In this document: piece by piece, positions 35,602-45,277 of the stretch
Layout: every line of letters begins with the position of its first letter
Position numbering within the stretch: position 1 is the stretch's first letter
NCBI GenBank assembly: GCA_002749535.1
Contig: MZZL01000379.1
Span: 186,001 to 250,000 of the forward strand
Length of the DNA: 64,000 bases
Direction: 5' to 3'
Origin: Apophysomyces variabilis
Lineage: Eukaryota > Mucoromycota > Mucoromycetes > Mucorales > Mucoraceae
Translations under genes and position numbers: made by a program
Notes under the pieces: model-generated
Seen by the model: only the letters and a program-made list of their open reading frames with translations
Told to the model about the DNA's origin: nothing
Database searches by the model: none

Positions 35602-35845
35602 CACTGCGGGAAATCTTTTGGTGGTTTTTGGTTAAATTTTGGTTCCGCAAAATAACCAAAAACCACCAGAATCGAAAGTAACCAAAACCACCAAAATCTA
35701 ACAGAAAACCATCAGAATTTACCCTAAAAACAACCAAAAACCACCTAATATCACCCAATATACACCCAAATACACCCAAAAAACTACCAGGTGTTTTGGT
35801 TAAAACGGTCGGAAAATGACCAGAATACACCCAAATCACTTGGTG
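35602..35845 (+). repeat. left terminal inverted repeat and subterminal repeats of the CACTA element
   Basis: After the 13-base terminus shared with the right end come many degenerate copies of GGTTTTTGGTT and its complement AACCAAAAACCACC, on both strands (for example at 35624, 35658, 35680 and 35738), then ACACCCAAATACACCCAAAA. In plant CACTA elements such subterminal motifs are transposase binding sites. That role is inferred here. Confidence 0.8.
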
Positions 35846-35972
35846 TATACTTTTTGGTTTCTTTTGATTAATAAATGCTTTATTAACAAATTGCAAATAT
35901 TGTTCTAAAGAATAAGCTGACTGTGAGAGGCTTATTCTTCAGCGGAAGAGACAATGGACACTATCTCAAAAA

Positions 35973-36885
35973 TTAGGAATTGGTTTCTATAGTACATATA
36001 TGATCGTTACTACCTGCTGAGTTTTTAGAGCGTCTAAGCTCTTTGGTACGTCGCAGCTTGTGTCTAGGAGCGCCCTACAAATAGAAATGTCAATACATAA
36101 TACGTACACAGTGGCAACCTACTACTCACCGCTTGTCTCTCGTTAAGTGTTTCGGCCGCGCTTGACCCACGCTTGCCTCTGGTAACCCGTTTAGCCTCGC
36201 TATTGAGTATGTCAGTCATATTTAGCCAGGAAAAAAAGCAAAAAAATTATTACCGGCGTCTGGCCTGCTGAGCTCTGTTGTGCCAGTGTTCGCTCACTAA
36301 ATGCTTAGCAAGCCAGTCATCAACGCAGCAGTCAAATGGAAGGCCAAGGTCAACGCCAGCCTTGTTGACAGCCTGAAACAAGCTTGCCTTGTCAGATCCA
36401 GGTAGATCACTCCAGTTAGGAAGTAGAACACCTGAATCTTGGAACGACTTGGCAACCTTGTCACAACTCCATTTGACCCAGCGGGTAATTCTGCGCCGCA
36501 CGTCATCCACAGTTACCAGAGGTTCGTCATGGTCAAGAGAGGCCTCGGAATTGCTATCCGTCTCAAGTTCCGATAGCTTGTCAGTCTGAAGATACGTGCG
36601 GATGAAGGCAATGATATCTTCAGCAACAATCGCACGTGCCTTGCCTCCATCCGTGGGTTTTTCGACTAGTAAATCTTTTCGATGATTAGCCTGGCGACGC
36701 GTTTCTTCTCTTGTTGCATCATTTTCCACCGAGGTCTTGACATGCTTCAGCTGCTCCAACATCAAGACCTGCAGCTTCTTCAACTCCTGAATCTCGTTGC
36801 GAATCGCCTGTTGATCACGTCGAAGTTCATTTAACACGTTCTCCTTGTTATTGACAGCATTGCGATTGGATTTTTTGGCGTTCAT
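35973..36885 (-). CDS. coiled-coil accessory protein of the CACTA element
   Basis: Predicted 267-aa protein on the minus strand from three exons: 36254-36885, 36130-36199 and 35973-36074, each junction canonical and in phase. It starts MNAKKSNRNAVNNKENVLNE and goes into a coiled coil (LRRDQQAIRNEIQELKKLQV) for about 60 residues. A central domain follows with VDDVRRRITRWVKWSCDKVA and LPNWSDLPGSDKASLFQAVN, then a C-terminal basic region (RRREAKRVTRGKRGSSAAET) with the look of a nuclear-localisation or DNA-binding tail. I do not recognise the family. Its position opposite the transposase recalls the second gene (TnpA) of plant En/Spm elements, which binds subterminal repeats. That analogy is positional only. 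The frame is intact, so this gene may still be expressed. Confidence 0.7.
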
Positions 36886-37518
36886 GATGATTGAAGTTCG
36901 GTAATAATATATGGTTAATTTGATAGATACTGGCACTTACCTTTTATACAGGTTGAAAAGACAACAGAAAAATTTTTTGTCAGTCTTTTTTAATTATTTC
37001 AACGCGTCACGATATCGTAGATTAAATCTACTAACGAGTCATTTCATAATATAGCCCGGATACGCGTTATACACTCAGTTATGCAAGTCACTGTTTCTGT
37101 TTATATTCTGAACTTTGCTTTCAGGATGTTTAGGGTAATTGGGAGGTCTCGTATACGACGAAAGATAATTTTACGTAGAGGGATTTACATCTACTACAGG
37201 GCAAAGTCTTTATGGAATTATTTCTGTTTTGCAACGTTCTAAATTTAGTAATACCTGGTGTCCGTATATGGTTGACTTGTTGCACAGATCGCAAGATGCG
37301 TACCTGAGCTTAAACTACAACAAATATACCAGAAGCACGCGTCGAAAAGAACGCGATACGCCTCCAAAAACAAAACACGAAGTGAGATACTGTCGCGTAC
37401 TTGGTTTAAAACACACGCGACGTGATTTTTTTCCAAAACTAAAACCGCTACAACATAAATACTGAACTGTATCTTCGTCCATTAGAAGCTAAATAATAAT
37501 TGCGATCTTCCATTAAGC

Positions 37519-40499
37519 ATGAAATGTTGTATGTATTGTAGCAATCCCTTTCCAAATAAGGAGCTCGAGAAACATCAGTTCAGCTGTCATGCACGATCTC
37601 GGAAAAGATCACGCATTGCATACAATCCTTTACCTGCCGGAGGTAAGAGTTACTTGATAGCAAATATGCAAACTGACTTTCCAATCGTTGTTAGGCCCTT
37701 TCGTTGGTCAAACTCCTGCCTTGGAGAGAGGACGAAGCCTTCTTAATGATTGGGATAATCTGGACGAGCCTGCCGATGACATAGTTGATAGTAATGATAG
37801 CGATGCAAGCGACGAACAGTTGGAGATCAATGAAATGGAAGATAGCAACGACGATGATATACGGGAAGAATATATGTCAGATAGTGGCGTAACTGTGCAG
37901 CAATGTAATGATGATGGGCCATTACATGTTGAAGTTCAAGACGTACCTGACCTGTCATTCATCGAGAGAAGCACAATAGAGTTGATCACTTTATTGACTG
38001 ATCTGAACGTGGGAAGAAATGCGACAGATGAGATAATACAATGGATTAACGACTATGTTCGGCATCCAAAGTTTGGTAAATATATATGGCGTACACTATA
38101 CAATTAGGAAGCTGATTATTAGTGCCCTATAGAAAAACAGCAGCTTCTAAGCCAGTATAAAGCAAAAAAGGTTCTCTTACGGATGTTTCCCATCAAGCCG
38201 ATGGTATATGATACCTGCCCTGGAGGATGCTATATGTATACGGATGATAGAGAGCTGCATTGCCCGCAGTGCAGCAAACCACGCTATTGCAAACGAACAA
38301 ACAAGGCTCAACTGACCACTACGCATCTTCCTTTGTCTCAACAAATTGCAGCCTTATTTTGCCATCCACAGATGAGATCCATGCTCTCTTACCGTCAGCG
38401 TCATAATCAAGAAATGCATGAGGCAGAATTTGTTGACATTTTTGATGGGAAGTTATACAACTCGTGCAAGCCATTGATCAGTGGTCCAAATGATATAGTT
38501 CTTTCAATGTTTGTGGATGGCTTCAATCTCTTCCGCAAACGGCAGCAGACACTCACCATGGTGATGGCCGTAAACCTCAACCTTCCCCCAGAAAAAAGGT
38601 ACGAACCAATATATAAATAGACTTTCTCAATATTTGTTACAGGTATCTGAAAGAGAACCTTATACAAGTCGCAGTGATACCAGGGCCGAAGAAGCCAAAA
38701 GAACTTTTTAGCTTTCTGAAGCCCATACTTGATGAATTGCAGATTCTCTCAGAGCGTGGAATGAATATCCGTTGTCAAGGGGTCACTTACTATTGCAAAG
38801 TGCACCTGCTAATAGCGAGTGGTGATATCCCTGGCGTGGCAGATCTCTGCTGTCATAGTGGACATACTTCTAAATATGGATGCCGAATTTGTCTTGTAGA
38901 AGGACAGTCCTACAATGGTCATGGTATGTACTTCCCGGGAGGACCGCAGAAAGCTTCTGAGAGAAAGGCGATCCATTTTCATAATGGAGATGAGGTACCC
39001 AGATATACTACTACACAGCCAGATTACTCACCAAAACGATGTTAGCAATATGGGTTGAAGCGATCGGCGATGTTTTCTGCTCTTCCTACATTTACGGGCC
39101 CTTTTTTTTTTGGATTTGATGAGATGCATTGCTTTGGCCATGGTATTGCCCATCAGATTTGGGAAGCGATCCAGGGAAGATATGGCACCAACAATCCTCT
39201 TGCATTGGAACCCAGGTATCGCAAAGCCATTGGGCAGTGCATGACAGAAGCCCAACACTCTTATATGCCAGGCATCTTTGAAGGATCATTCATAAGTAAA
39301 TATGCTTTGGGATATGTCACTTTGCTAAACATGCATGGTAGATATAGAACAAACTGCCGGTTACGCACGTGCTGTTGACTGGATGGTTTTTTTGCAGTAT
39401 GTCATACCTACACTAGTCATCGAGCAGTTGGACGAGCAGTGGGCTAGACGGCCAAGACCACAGCAGCTTTCTATGTTTTCTGAGGCAGATATTAAGGCTG
39501 CAAAGGATGCTCTTTTATCTATTTCACGAGCGTGTGCGTTGGCATTACAATACCAGATCTCTGAGGACGACTTGGCTGATATCAGAAAGTAATACAGGGA
39601 AAGAAGAAGCATTACATAACTTACACCTACTCTTTCTCAGACTTGTCAAAATGTGGCACTTATTCCTCAAGAAATACCTGCCAATATCTGTGTTCACGAT
39701 AAATGAGCATTTGCTTCTCCACCTGACTGATGCAATTGCTCATCTCGGCCCACTCCGATATTGCAGCACCCGCCCTATGGAACGCATTATCGGAATGCTC
39801 AAGCCAAGGATTCGATCCCGTTCCCGCCCGCAGGCAAGCGCCGCCAATGCCTTGATATACAGTTCTGCAGCTATGTACTTCGATCGCTGCATGAAGTATA
39901 CGAAAGACGACGAGCTTGAGCGCGTGCAGTTAACAGCAGAGGCAGAAGACGGAGAGGTTACGCTAAAGGCCTTCAAGAAAGAGAATATATTAGCGTATCA
40001 ACATATGAACTTGGCAGCCCTTGTCACAGACTTCTGGAGGAGGGAAAATGAGCACTTGGAGGATCTCTCTTCAGAGATTCATGTGGCTCAAGAGGCGTTT
40101 GTTAACGGAGTCCGTTTCTTTGCCAAGAATGCTCGTTCTCAGAACTGCAGTTTGGTGAGACTACGATTACCGGTGGATCAAAAGGCACGATGTGGATTCC
40201 GAAGTCGGCAAGATCTCCAATGGAAGACATTCTTTGGAGAAGTGCAGTTTTTCTTTCACCACAGCACTGCCACCACCAGCAATGTACTATGCTACGTACG
40301 CTTACACGTAGACGTTGTTATGACGAACGGGTTTCCTTTTGGTAGTTCAAGACGAACGAAGGATTACGTTACTAAAGCCGAATACCTTGAAAGCATTGTC
40401 GGCATCCTCCCTTCCACAAGGCAAACCGAGAAAGCTTTCTACATATACCCTAGTATGACCATGCATCCCATAGATTTGGGGAATATCACCCTTATATAA
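37519..40499 (+). pseudogene. tnp2-family CACTA transposase, one internal amber codon
   Basis: A 910-codon reading from six exons: 37519-37642, 37695-38075, 38133-38598, 38643-39295, 39342-39588 and 39641-40499. It starts with a Cys/His cluster (CCMYCSNPFPNKELEKHQFS), then an acidic linker. The transposase core begins LLSQYKAKKVLLRMFPI and YDTCPGGCYMYTDDRELHCP, and continues with LSMFVDGFNLFRKRQQTLTM, PKKPKELFSFLKPILDELQ, CHSGHTSKYGCRICLVEG and FDEMHCFGHGIAHQIWEA. The end holds a C-terminal region with RAVDWMVFLQYVIPTLV and TINEHLLLHLTDAI. These blocks are those of the Transposase_21/tnp2 family that moves CACTA elements. Everything reads through except TAG at 39043-39045, in frame between PDYSPKRC and QYGLKRSAMF. 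If that is not a sequencing error or suppressed, this copy is non-autonomous. Splice sites are canonical. Confidence 0.85.
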
Positions 40500-40524
40500 T
40501 AAACGAGTACTATACAATATGCAT

Positions 40525-40779
40525 GGATAATAACCAAAAAAGATGCAAAATATCTGGTGCATTTTTGGTGTCGATTGACCAAATACTCACCGGAAAATCT
40601 GGTCACTAGAACTGTTACCGAAAAGAAACCAGAAACCTACCAAAAAATTCGGTCACCAAAGCAGTAACCAGAACTTAACCAATAACAACCCGAACTTCTG
40701 GTGATTTTCGCGAAATGACCAAAACTTAACCTAAAATAACCAAAAGTCACCAGAAAGTCACCAAAAATTTCCCGCAGTG
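40525..40779 (+). repeat. right terminal inverted repeat and subterminal repeats of the CACTA element
   Basis: Many degenerate copies of AACCAAAA, TCACCAGAAA and AACCAGAACTTAACC on both strands lie between 40533 and 40767, then TTTCCCGCAGTG ends the element. The terminus is the inverted match of the left end; the interior is only loosely similar. Confidence 0.78.
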
Positions 40780-41260
40780 TTACCAACAGACGCAAGGTCC
40801 ACAGGCTTTGCTGGGCAGTGGAGCATCTGAAGTGGACTCCTGAACAGTGCAAGAAGGTGATATGGTCGGATGAGTCGCGATACTGTGTCCTATTGGAAAC
40901 GATGGACGGCATCGCGTAATTCGCACGGCTGGAGAGAGATACTGGGAACGAACATGTCTTAAAAACAGTTGAGCAGGATTAAGGCTCGCTAATTATCTGG
41001 GGCTGTTTTTCGACACAAGGTGTTGGCCCGTTGGCCAGTCCCAAACTCCGGATTTAACTCTCATCGAGCATTCGTGGGACGAGCTAGAGCGTTGAATATC
41101 AAAGAGAAGACATTTAATAAAAAATAAAAAAGCTTTGGACGAGCTTTTGTTAGAAGAATGGTTAAAGATTACGTTTCAGATCCATTGGAAGCTTGTCGTG
41201 AGCATGACAGACAGGTGCCGTGCCGTAATTAGAGCCTGTCGAGGTTGTACTCGCTATCCC

Positions 41261-41672
41261 TTTTTTTTTCTTTGTTTATATCGGTTATTAAAGATAAACT
41301 GCAACCTATTATCATTCAGAGCTTGGAGATATACCCTCACTGTTCTCTTGGAAATTAGATCGAAACTTATGCACGTAATCTTGACATGCGGAGTTTACAA
41401 GACCATCCAAAGGCTTTTTTTTGGCTGTGTACGAAGTCTATGTTGTCCTAGCCGCTCAAGCATAGTTTACTTGGGGATGAGGTCGAAGGGCCAGATATTC
41501 AGCTTTAGCATGGTTATTACTTTCAGGATACTAGTCAGCTTAGCCATCAAGCCAGGCAGGATATAGCGCAGAGGAGAAATGCATGTCGCTGCGTTCTGGC
41601 AATCTGAGTACTTTAGTTTAGAGGCAAACTCTCTAAAAGGCTATTCTCACTTTCTCTCATTTTTTTTAAACA
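41261..41672. other. intergenic between transposon relic and F-box gene
   Basis: A T-rich flank of the Tc1/mariner relic followed by the F-box gene promoter. An open frame that continues from the relic to 41566 changes to low-complexity hydrophobic sequence after the transposase end, so it is not a gene. No TATA box is clear. Confidence 0.4.
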
Positions 41673-43415
41673 ATGCTTCAGCTTTTCCCTCTGGAACTGA
41701 TTGATATCATTAGTAAATCATTGGATCCATACGATCTTTATATTTGCATGTCCATCTCCAAATCATGGTATCCACTGTTTCGCATTCCTTTATACAAAAC
41801 GAAGTTGAGCATTCAATCGTCAGATGAGCTCAGCCGATTCATCCAGACAGTGAATGATAGTTGTCTTGGAAAATGTGTCTACCATATAGACTTTAGACAG
41901 GTCGATCTAACACTAACGGATGCGCAATGGTTACGACGATTATGTCCAAATCTTCAGTCTGTTGGTTTCGGAATGGATAAGCACAGTTGCATCCATGAAT
42001 CAACTATGGCTATGCAGTTCCTCGAGAATTTCACGGCTTCGCATCTGACAAAGCTCCACATGACCTACGGCATTGAATGTAGCTGTTCGGAAGAAACCTC
42101 GGTGGATGACAGTTATATGAACAGAATCATTCCATGTTTGAAAACTTTGCCTCAGCTGGTGTCACTTTCGCTGTGTGACAACGCCATGCTACCCAAACTT
42201 GGTTGCGTAGATATCGACAACATTCATTATCATTGTCCATTGCTGGAGAGTCTTGAATTGAACGGCATTAATCTGGGTTACTTTATTATTCCTTCAAATA
42301 TCGTGCCTGCCTCCAAAATCCGGAATATCAAAATACATCATACCGGCATGATTGGCTCCGACTGTTCCATATGGCTTTCCTATTTTGCGCATAAATACCC
42401 GTCGCTAGAATCACTAGATCTAACTTCTGCCGGTCTGCTTTGGGCATACACTGCTCAGCACTTGACGTTGTTTGCTAGGAGCTGTCCGCGGCTGAGGAAA
42501 GCAAGGTTTGGTAATATAGCTTGGAAATACAAGCTTTTATACGAAGTCTATTCCGCGAATACGCAATTAAACGAAATTATACTCCTACCTGCCGCCGACC
42601 TAGTCCTCCCTTCACCCACTTTGGGCTTCTGCAATCTTATTGATGTCAAAGGATTGGGGTCCTTGAAATCACTTACTTACACGATAGCTCCCAGTGAAAA
42701 CTTTAATATGACTATACAGTGCTTCAGTAGGATCCATAGCCTAGAACGTCTGGAGTTGCTGGGATGGAAGGGTCCTAATCCTGAAGTAGCTATGGTTAAG
42801 GTGCTAGACAGTTGCGCATGTCTGAGGGATCTTGTAGTACAATCCGTTACCCTCAAAGTGGATAGACATTTAGCCGTTGACAATCATCCTCTAAGATCTC
42901 TTACGATGCGGTTGACCTGGTTTGACGAACAACTATTTATGTGTCTTTCACATCGATGCCCTCACCTATCCAATCTGCAACTCGATCAATGCCATCAGCT
43001 GCACGGAACCTGCATTGAGATTATCATGCCTTCTCACTGCTTTCAATCGATCCGGATGGATTGTCCTCAACAAAACCAGAGACATCCTCAAAGTCGAACA
43101 ACCAGTCCTTGTACGTTCACTTGCTTGAATGGTCATACTTATACGAGAAGTCAACCAGAAACACATGGTTCGCAAAATATTATAACAAGACGTGTCGGTA
43201 ATGGAAAAAGTTGCAAAGCCAATAGCGATCTACAATTGGAGTCTCCAAACTTCCTTCCGCCATCCTATGCAAAGGTTACTGGCTCCTTAATTATCCATGA
43301 GCATAATGAAAGCAGTTCGTTTTGTCATCCTGCTGAATGGGTGGGTGTTGTATACATCAAGATACTTTGCCAGCTTGTTGCCCAGCTGTATATCAACGAG
43401 AAAAGAATCCTGTAA
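41673..43415 (+). CDS. F-box protein with leucine-rich repeats and a C-terminal LPPSY motif
   Basis: A 580-aa protein from one uninterrupted exon. The N-terminal 45 residues are an F-box (LQLFPLELIDIISKSLDPYD, then SISKSWYPLFRIPLYK), which binds Skp1 in SCF ubiquitin ligases. Leucine-rich-repeat-type segments follow from about residue 85 to 450 (LRRLCPNLQSVGFG, CPLLESLELNGINLG, YPSLESLDLTSAGLLW, HSLERLELLGWKG, CPHLSNLQLDQCHQL). The C-terminal part is a less ordered region with LPPSYAKV near residue 528, a PPxY motif. Genes of this build are numerous in Mucoromycota genomes and most have no known substrate. The lack of introns in an intron-rich neighbourhood fits an expanded family member. It lies 0.4 kb from the transposon relic. 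Confidence 0.82.
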   Translation: MLQLFPLELIDIISKSLDPYDLYICMSISKSWYPLFRIPLYKTKLSIQSSDELSRFIQTVNDSCLGKCVYHIDFRQVDLTLTDAQWLRRLCPNLQSVGFGMDKHSCIHESTMAMQFLENFTASHLTKLHMTYGIECSCSEETSVDDSYMNRIIPCLKTLPQLVSLSLCDNAMLPKLGCVDIDNIHYHCPLLESLELNGINLGYFIIPSNIVPASKIRNIKIHHTGMIGSDCSIWLSYFAHKYPSLESLDLTSAGLLWAYTAQHLTLFARSCPRLRKARFGNIAWKYKLLYEVYSANTQLNEIILLPAADLVLPSPTLGFCNLIDVKGLGSLKSLTYTIAPSENFNMTIQCFSRIHSLERLELLGWKGPNPEVAMVKVLDSCACLRDLVVQSVTLKVDRHLAVDNHPLRSLTMRLTWFDEQLFMCLSHRCPHLSNLQLDQCHQLHGTCIEIIMPSHCFQSIRMDCPQQNQRHPQSRTTSPCTFTCLNGHTYTRSQPETHGSQNIITRRVGNGKSCKANSDLQLESPNFLPPSYAKVTGSLIIHEHNESSSFCHPAEWVGVVYIKILCQLVAQLYINEKRIL

Positions 43416-43494
43416 CATACTTGGTTGGCATGTTCTGTACAAGTATTTATTTACGAAATAAATGGGGATTTTTTTCCTGGTCGATTCAAATTTT

Positions 43495-45277
43495 TTAAAG
43501 AGTAAGTATGGAGCGTTCTGATTCCTTTTCTGCGTCCGTTCGATTAATGTTGGTTGGATTTAATTCTTCTTCTGACGTGGATTCCAAGTTACTAAGTCGA
43601 TAATGTTCCTTAAACAAGTGTTTGCTGATAAACTGTTGTAAATGAACCGGTGTCAACCCAGATTCTACAGCAGCTGCAATTCCACCTTTTTTCTCAATCT
43701 CATTTTGCAGCAGCATTGATGTTTTCTTGATAGCCAGCCGTTGCAAAAATATGTCTTGACGCTGTTGTGCAATGTATTCCAGCTCACTCTCCAATATCAC
43801 CTCTAATTCTTCAAAGTAACTCATCTTGAGCTCCAGTTTCTTTACTTCCGTGTCTACCACGGTATGGACCAAACGCCGAATCTCACGTTCTTCAACACCA
43901 GCAAGTGATTTGGCCTTAGCTGCTGCAGAACCCAAGGCCACAGCTGCCGCTTTTTCAATCGTAGTTCGTGGTTTCTTTTTATGCTCCTCCTTGGTATCAG
44001 ATCCTTGAGTTTTCTCTGTGTCCACCTCCATATCTTGTGTTTTACGTTTCTTTCTGAGTTTTTCTTGACATTCAATGGCAGCAGCCGCTGCAGTACTTGC
44101 TATTTCAGGGTCTACAGCGGATGCTAGAAAGGCCAGGATAGACATTATCGGGTTATCTGCTTGTGAGAAAGGCACGCGTTGATGTTCAATTGATGCACTT
44201 GAGGGTACTGATGTACGGTAAGGATCTTCTATAGGTAGCTGCAAGAAATACATGATGCATTGCTCTCTCGTTCGCGTGCCAACATGTTCGGCTATTGCGT
44301 TCCAATCGTCGTCGTACATCTCTATCGCCTCTAGCAGCAAAAGCGTTTCCTGATCAGACCATTCCTCATCTTGTGCCTGTTTGAAGGCTCCAGTCTCATA
44401 TTTAATAAAATCGCTGCTAAAAAAGGTGGATGGGAAACGTCCTTCCTTATAACACAAAGGGCATAAATCCATGTTCTGCGTTTTCAGACTGTGATATCGT
44501 TCTCGAGAGCACTCTGCACCACAGGTAGTACAGTAATAGAGTTTGGTATTTTTCCCGTCTGTCATTGATTCAAATAGTTGTTGCCGCAGTCGTACATTCA
44601 TCAGCAAATCATCTTTAGAATCGTCTGCTGTCGCTGCCATAGGTTTGATACTGGGCCTGAAGGGTTGAAGTCCGCGCGGTGTGTCAGCCGTTACTCGAAA
44701 ATGACCAGTGAATGGTGGACCAACCATGGATGGCCATGTCGATGGTTCGCACTAAATGATGTGTTAGACGATCAGGATCAGGTGAAAACCTTCACGAGGT
44801 TGTTACCTCATAATTGATAAGACCCCACTGCTCTAGGAATGCATGGACCCGCATGATTGCGCAGACATCGCCGGCGAGATTTCGTCTGCAAGCTGTAACA
44901 GCAAGGTATTCTTTTGGGTTCAATCGATACGTATTGATCATAAAATCGCGGTAATCTTGGTAAATAGCTGGTGTTTTCGATTTGTTTTTGTTGGTGAAAA
45001 ATTCGGGCAATGACACGCGCTCAATGTCATGGATGGTATTCATATCAAACCAAGAAGCATAATCGGGTACTGTCACTTGCTTTGTTTGCTCTAATAAATA
45101 GTTTCGAGCTTCTTGTTCAATCTTCGCCCGAGCTTCTGTTGCTGAAAGTTCTACGTTAACTGTACTGCCGGCAGCGGGTTTTTCTGCGACAGGTGCATCA
45201 CCGTTCACAGCCTTAGTCGACTCGTTCTCTGTCTGTTGTTGCTGTGCATTATTGAGGGCTTCAACGTTACCATCCAT
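43495..45277 (-). CDS. SWIRM/ZZ/SANT subunit of a SWI/SNF-type complex (Swi3/Rsc8-like)
   Basis: Predicted 575-aa protein on the minus strand from two exons, 44807-45277 and 43495-44751, with the 55-nt intron inside the SWIRM domain. After an acidic/Gln-rich start the SWIRM domain runs through [53 protein letters not shown] and [21 protein letters not shown] zinc-binding piece follows ([17 protein letters not shown], then LCPLCY), then a SANT domain ([20 protein letters not shown]) near residue 287 and a coiled coil with [20 protein letters not shown] before the end. This order is that of yeast Swi3 and Rsc8 and animal SMARCC1/2, core scaffolds of SWI/SNF and RSC nucleosome remodellers. The start at 45277 is preferred. 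An upstream in-frame ATG at 45379 would add 34 residues unlike the family. Confidence 0.93.

Larger units (their letters stand above)
35602..40779 (+). mobile_element. CACTA-type (EnSpm/CMC) DNA transposon, 5178 bp
   Basis: A complete class II element. It starts CACTGCGGGAAATCTTTTGG and its other end, read on the minus strand, starts CACTGCGGGAAATTTTTGG: 13 identical terminal bases with similar sequence behind. Both sides are flanked by TTA (35599-35601 and 40780-40782), a 3-bp target duplication as expected for CACTA elements. The interior has a plus-strand tnp2-family transposase and a minus-strand coiled-coil gene with divergent transcription starts between about 36.9 and 37.5 kb. The ends hold dense subterminal repeats. 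Superfamily assignment follows from CACT(A/G) termini, 3-bp duplication and tnp2 homology together. It is nested in a Tc1/mariner relic, so it is the younger insertion. Confidence 0.92.
35297..41260 (+). mobile_element. Tc1/mariner-type transposon relic, split by a CACTA element
   Basis: The transposase of a Tc1/mariner-like element can be read in two pieces. Left of the insertion (35297-35601) it starts MSMADIAKRVKLSQVHIHY, the helix-turn-helix, then KIRKRSGSPHSLNTRDLR. Right of it (40783-41260) it continues with EHLKWTPEQCKKVIWSDESR, the first catalytic Asp block, and near 41140 LLLEEWLKITFQIHWKLVV followed by SMTDRCRAVI. The two halves join in one frame (ARKPLL then TNRRKVHRL) once the CACTA insertion and one copy of its 3-bp target duplication are left out of the reading, so it was a functional-length frame when hit. 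Since then it has gained frameshifts, several stops (for example after METMDGIA-like sequence near 40916) and lost the middle of the DDE domain. Terminal repeats were not found. Confidence 0.85.

Noticed and set aside
35402..35896. 164-codon minus-strand frame across the transposon left end
   Set aside because: It consists of the subterminal repeats and the antisense of the Tc1 relic and spans the insertion boundary.
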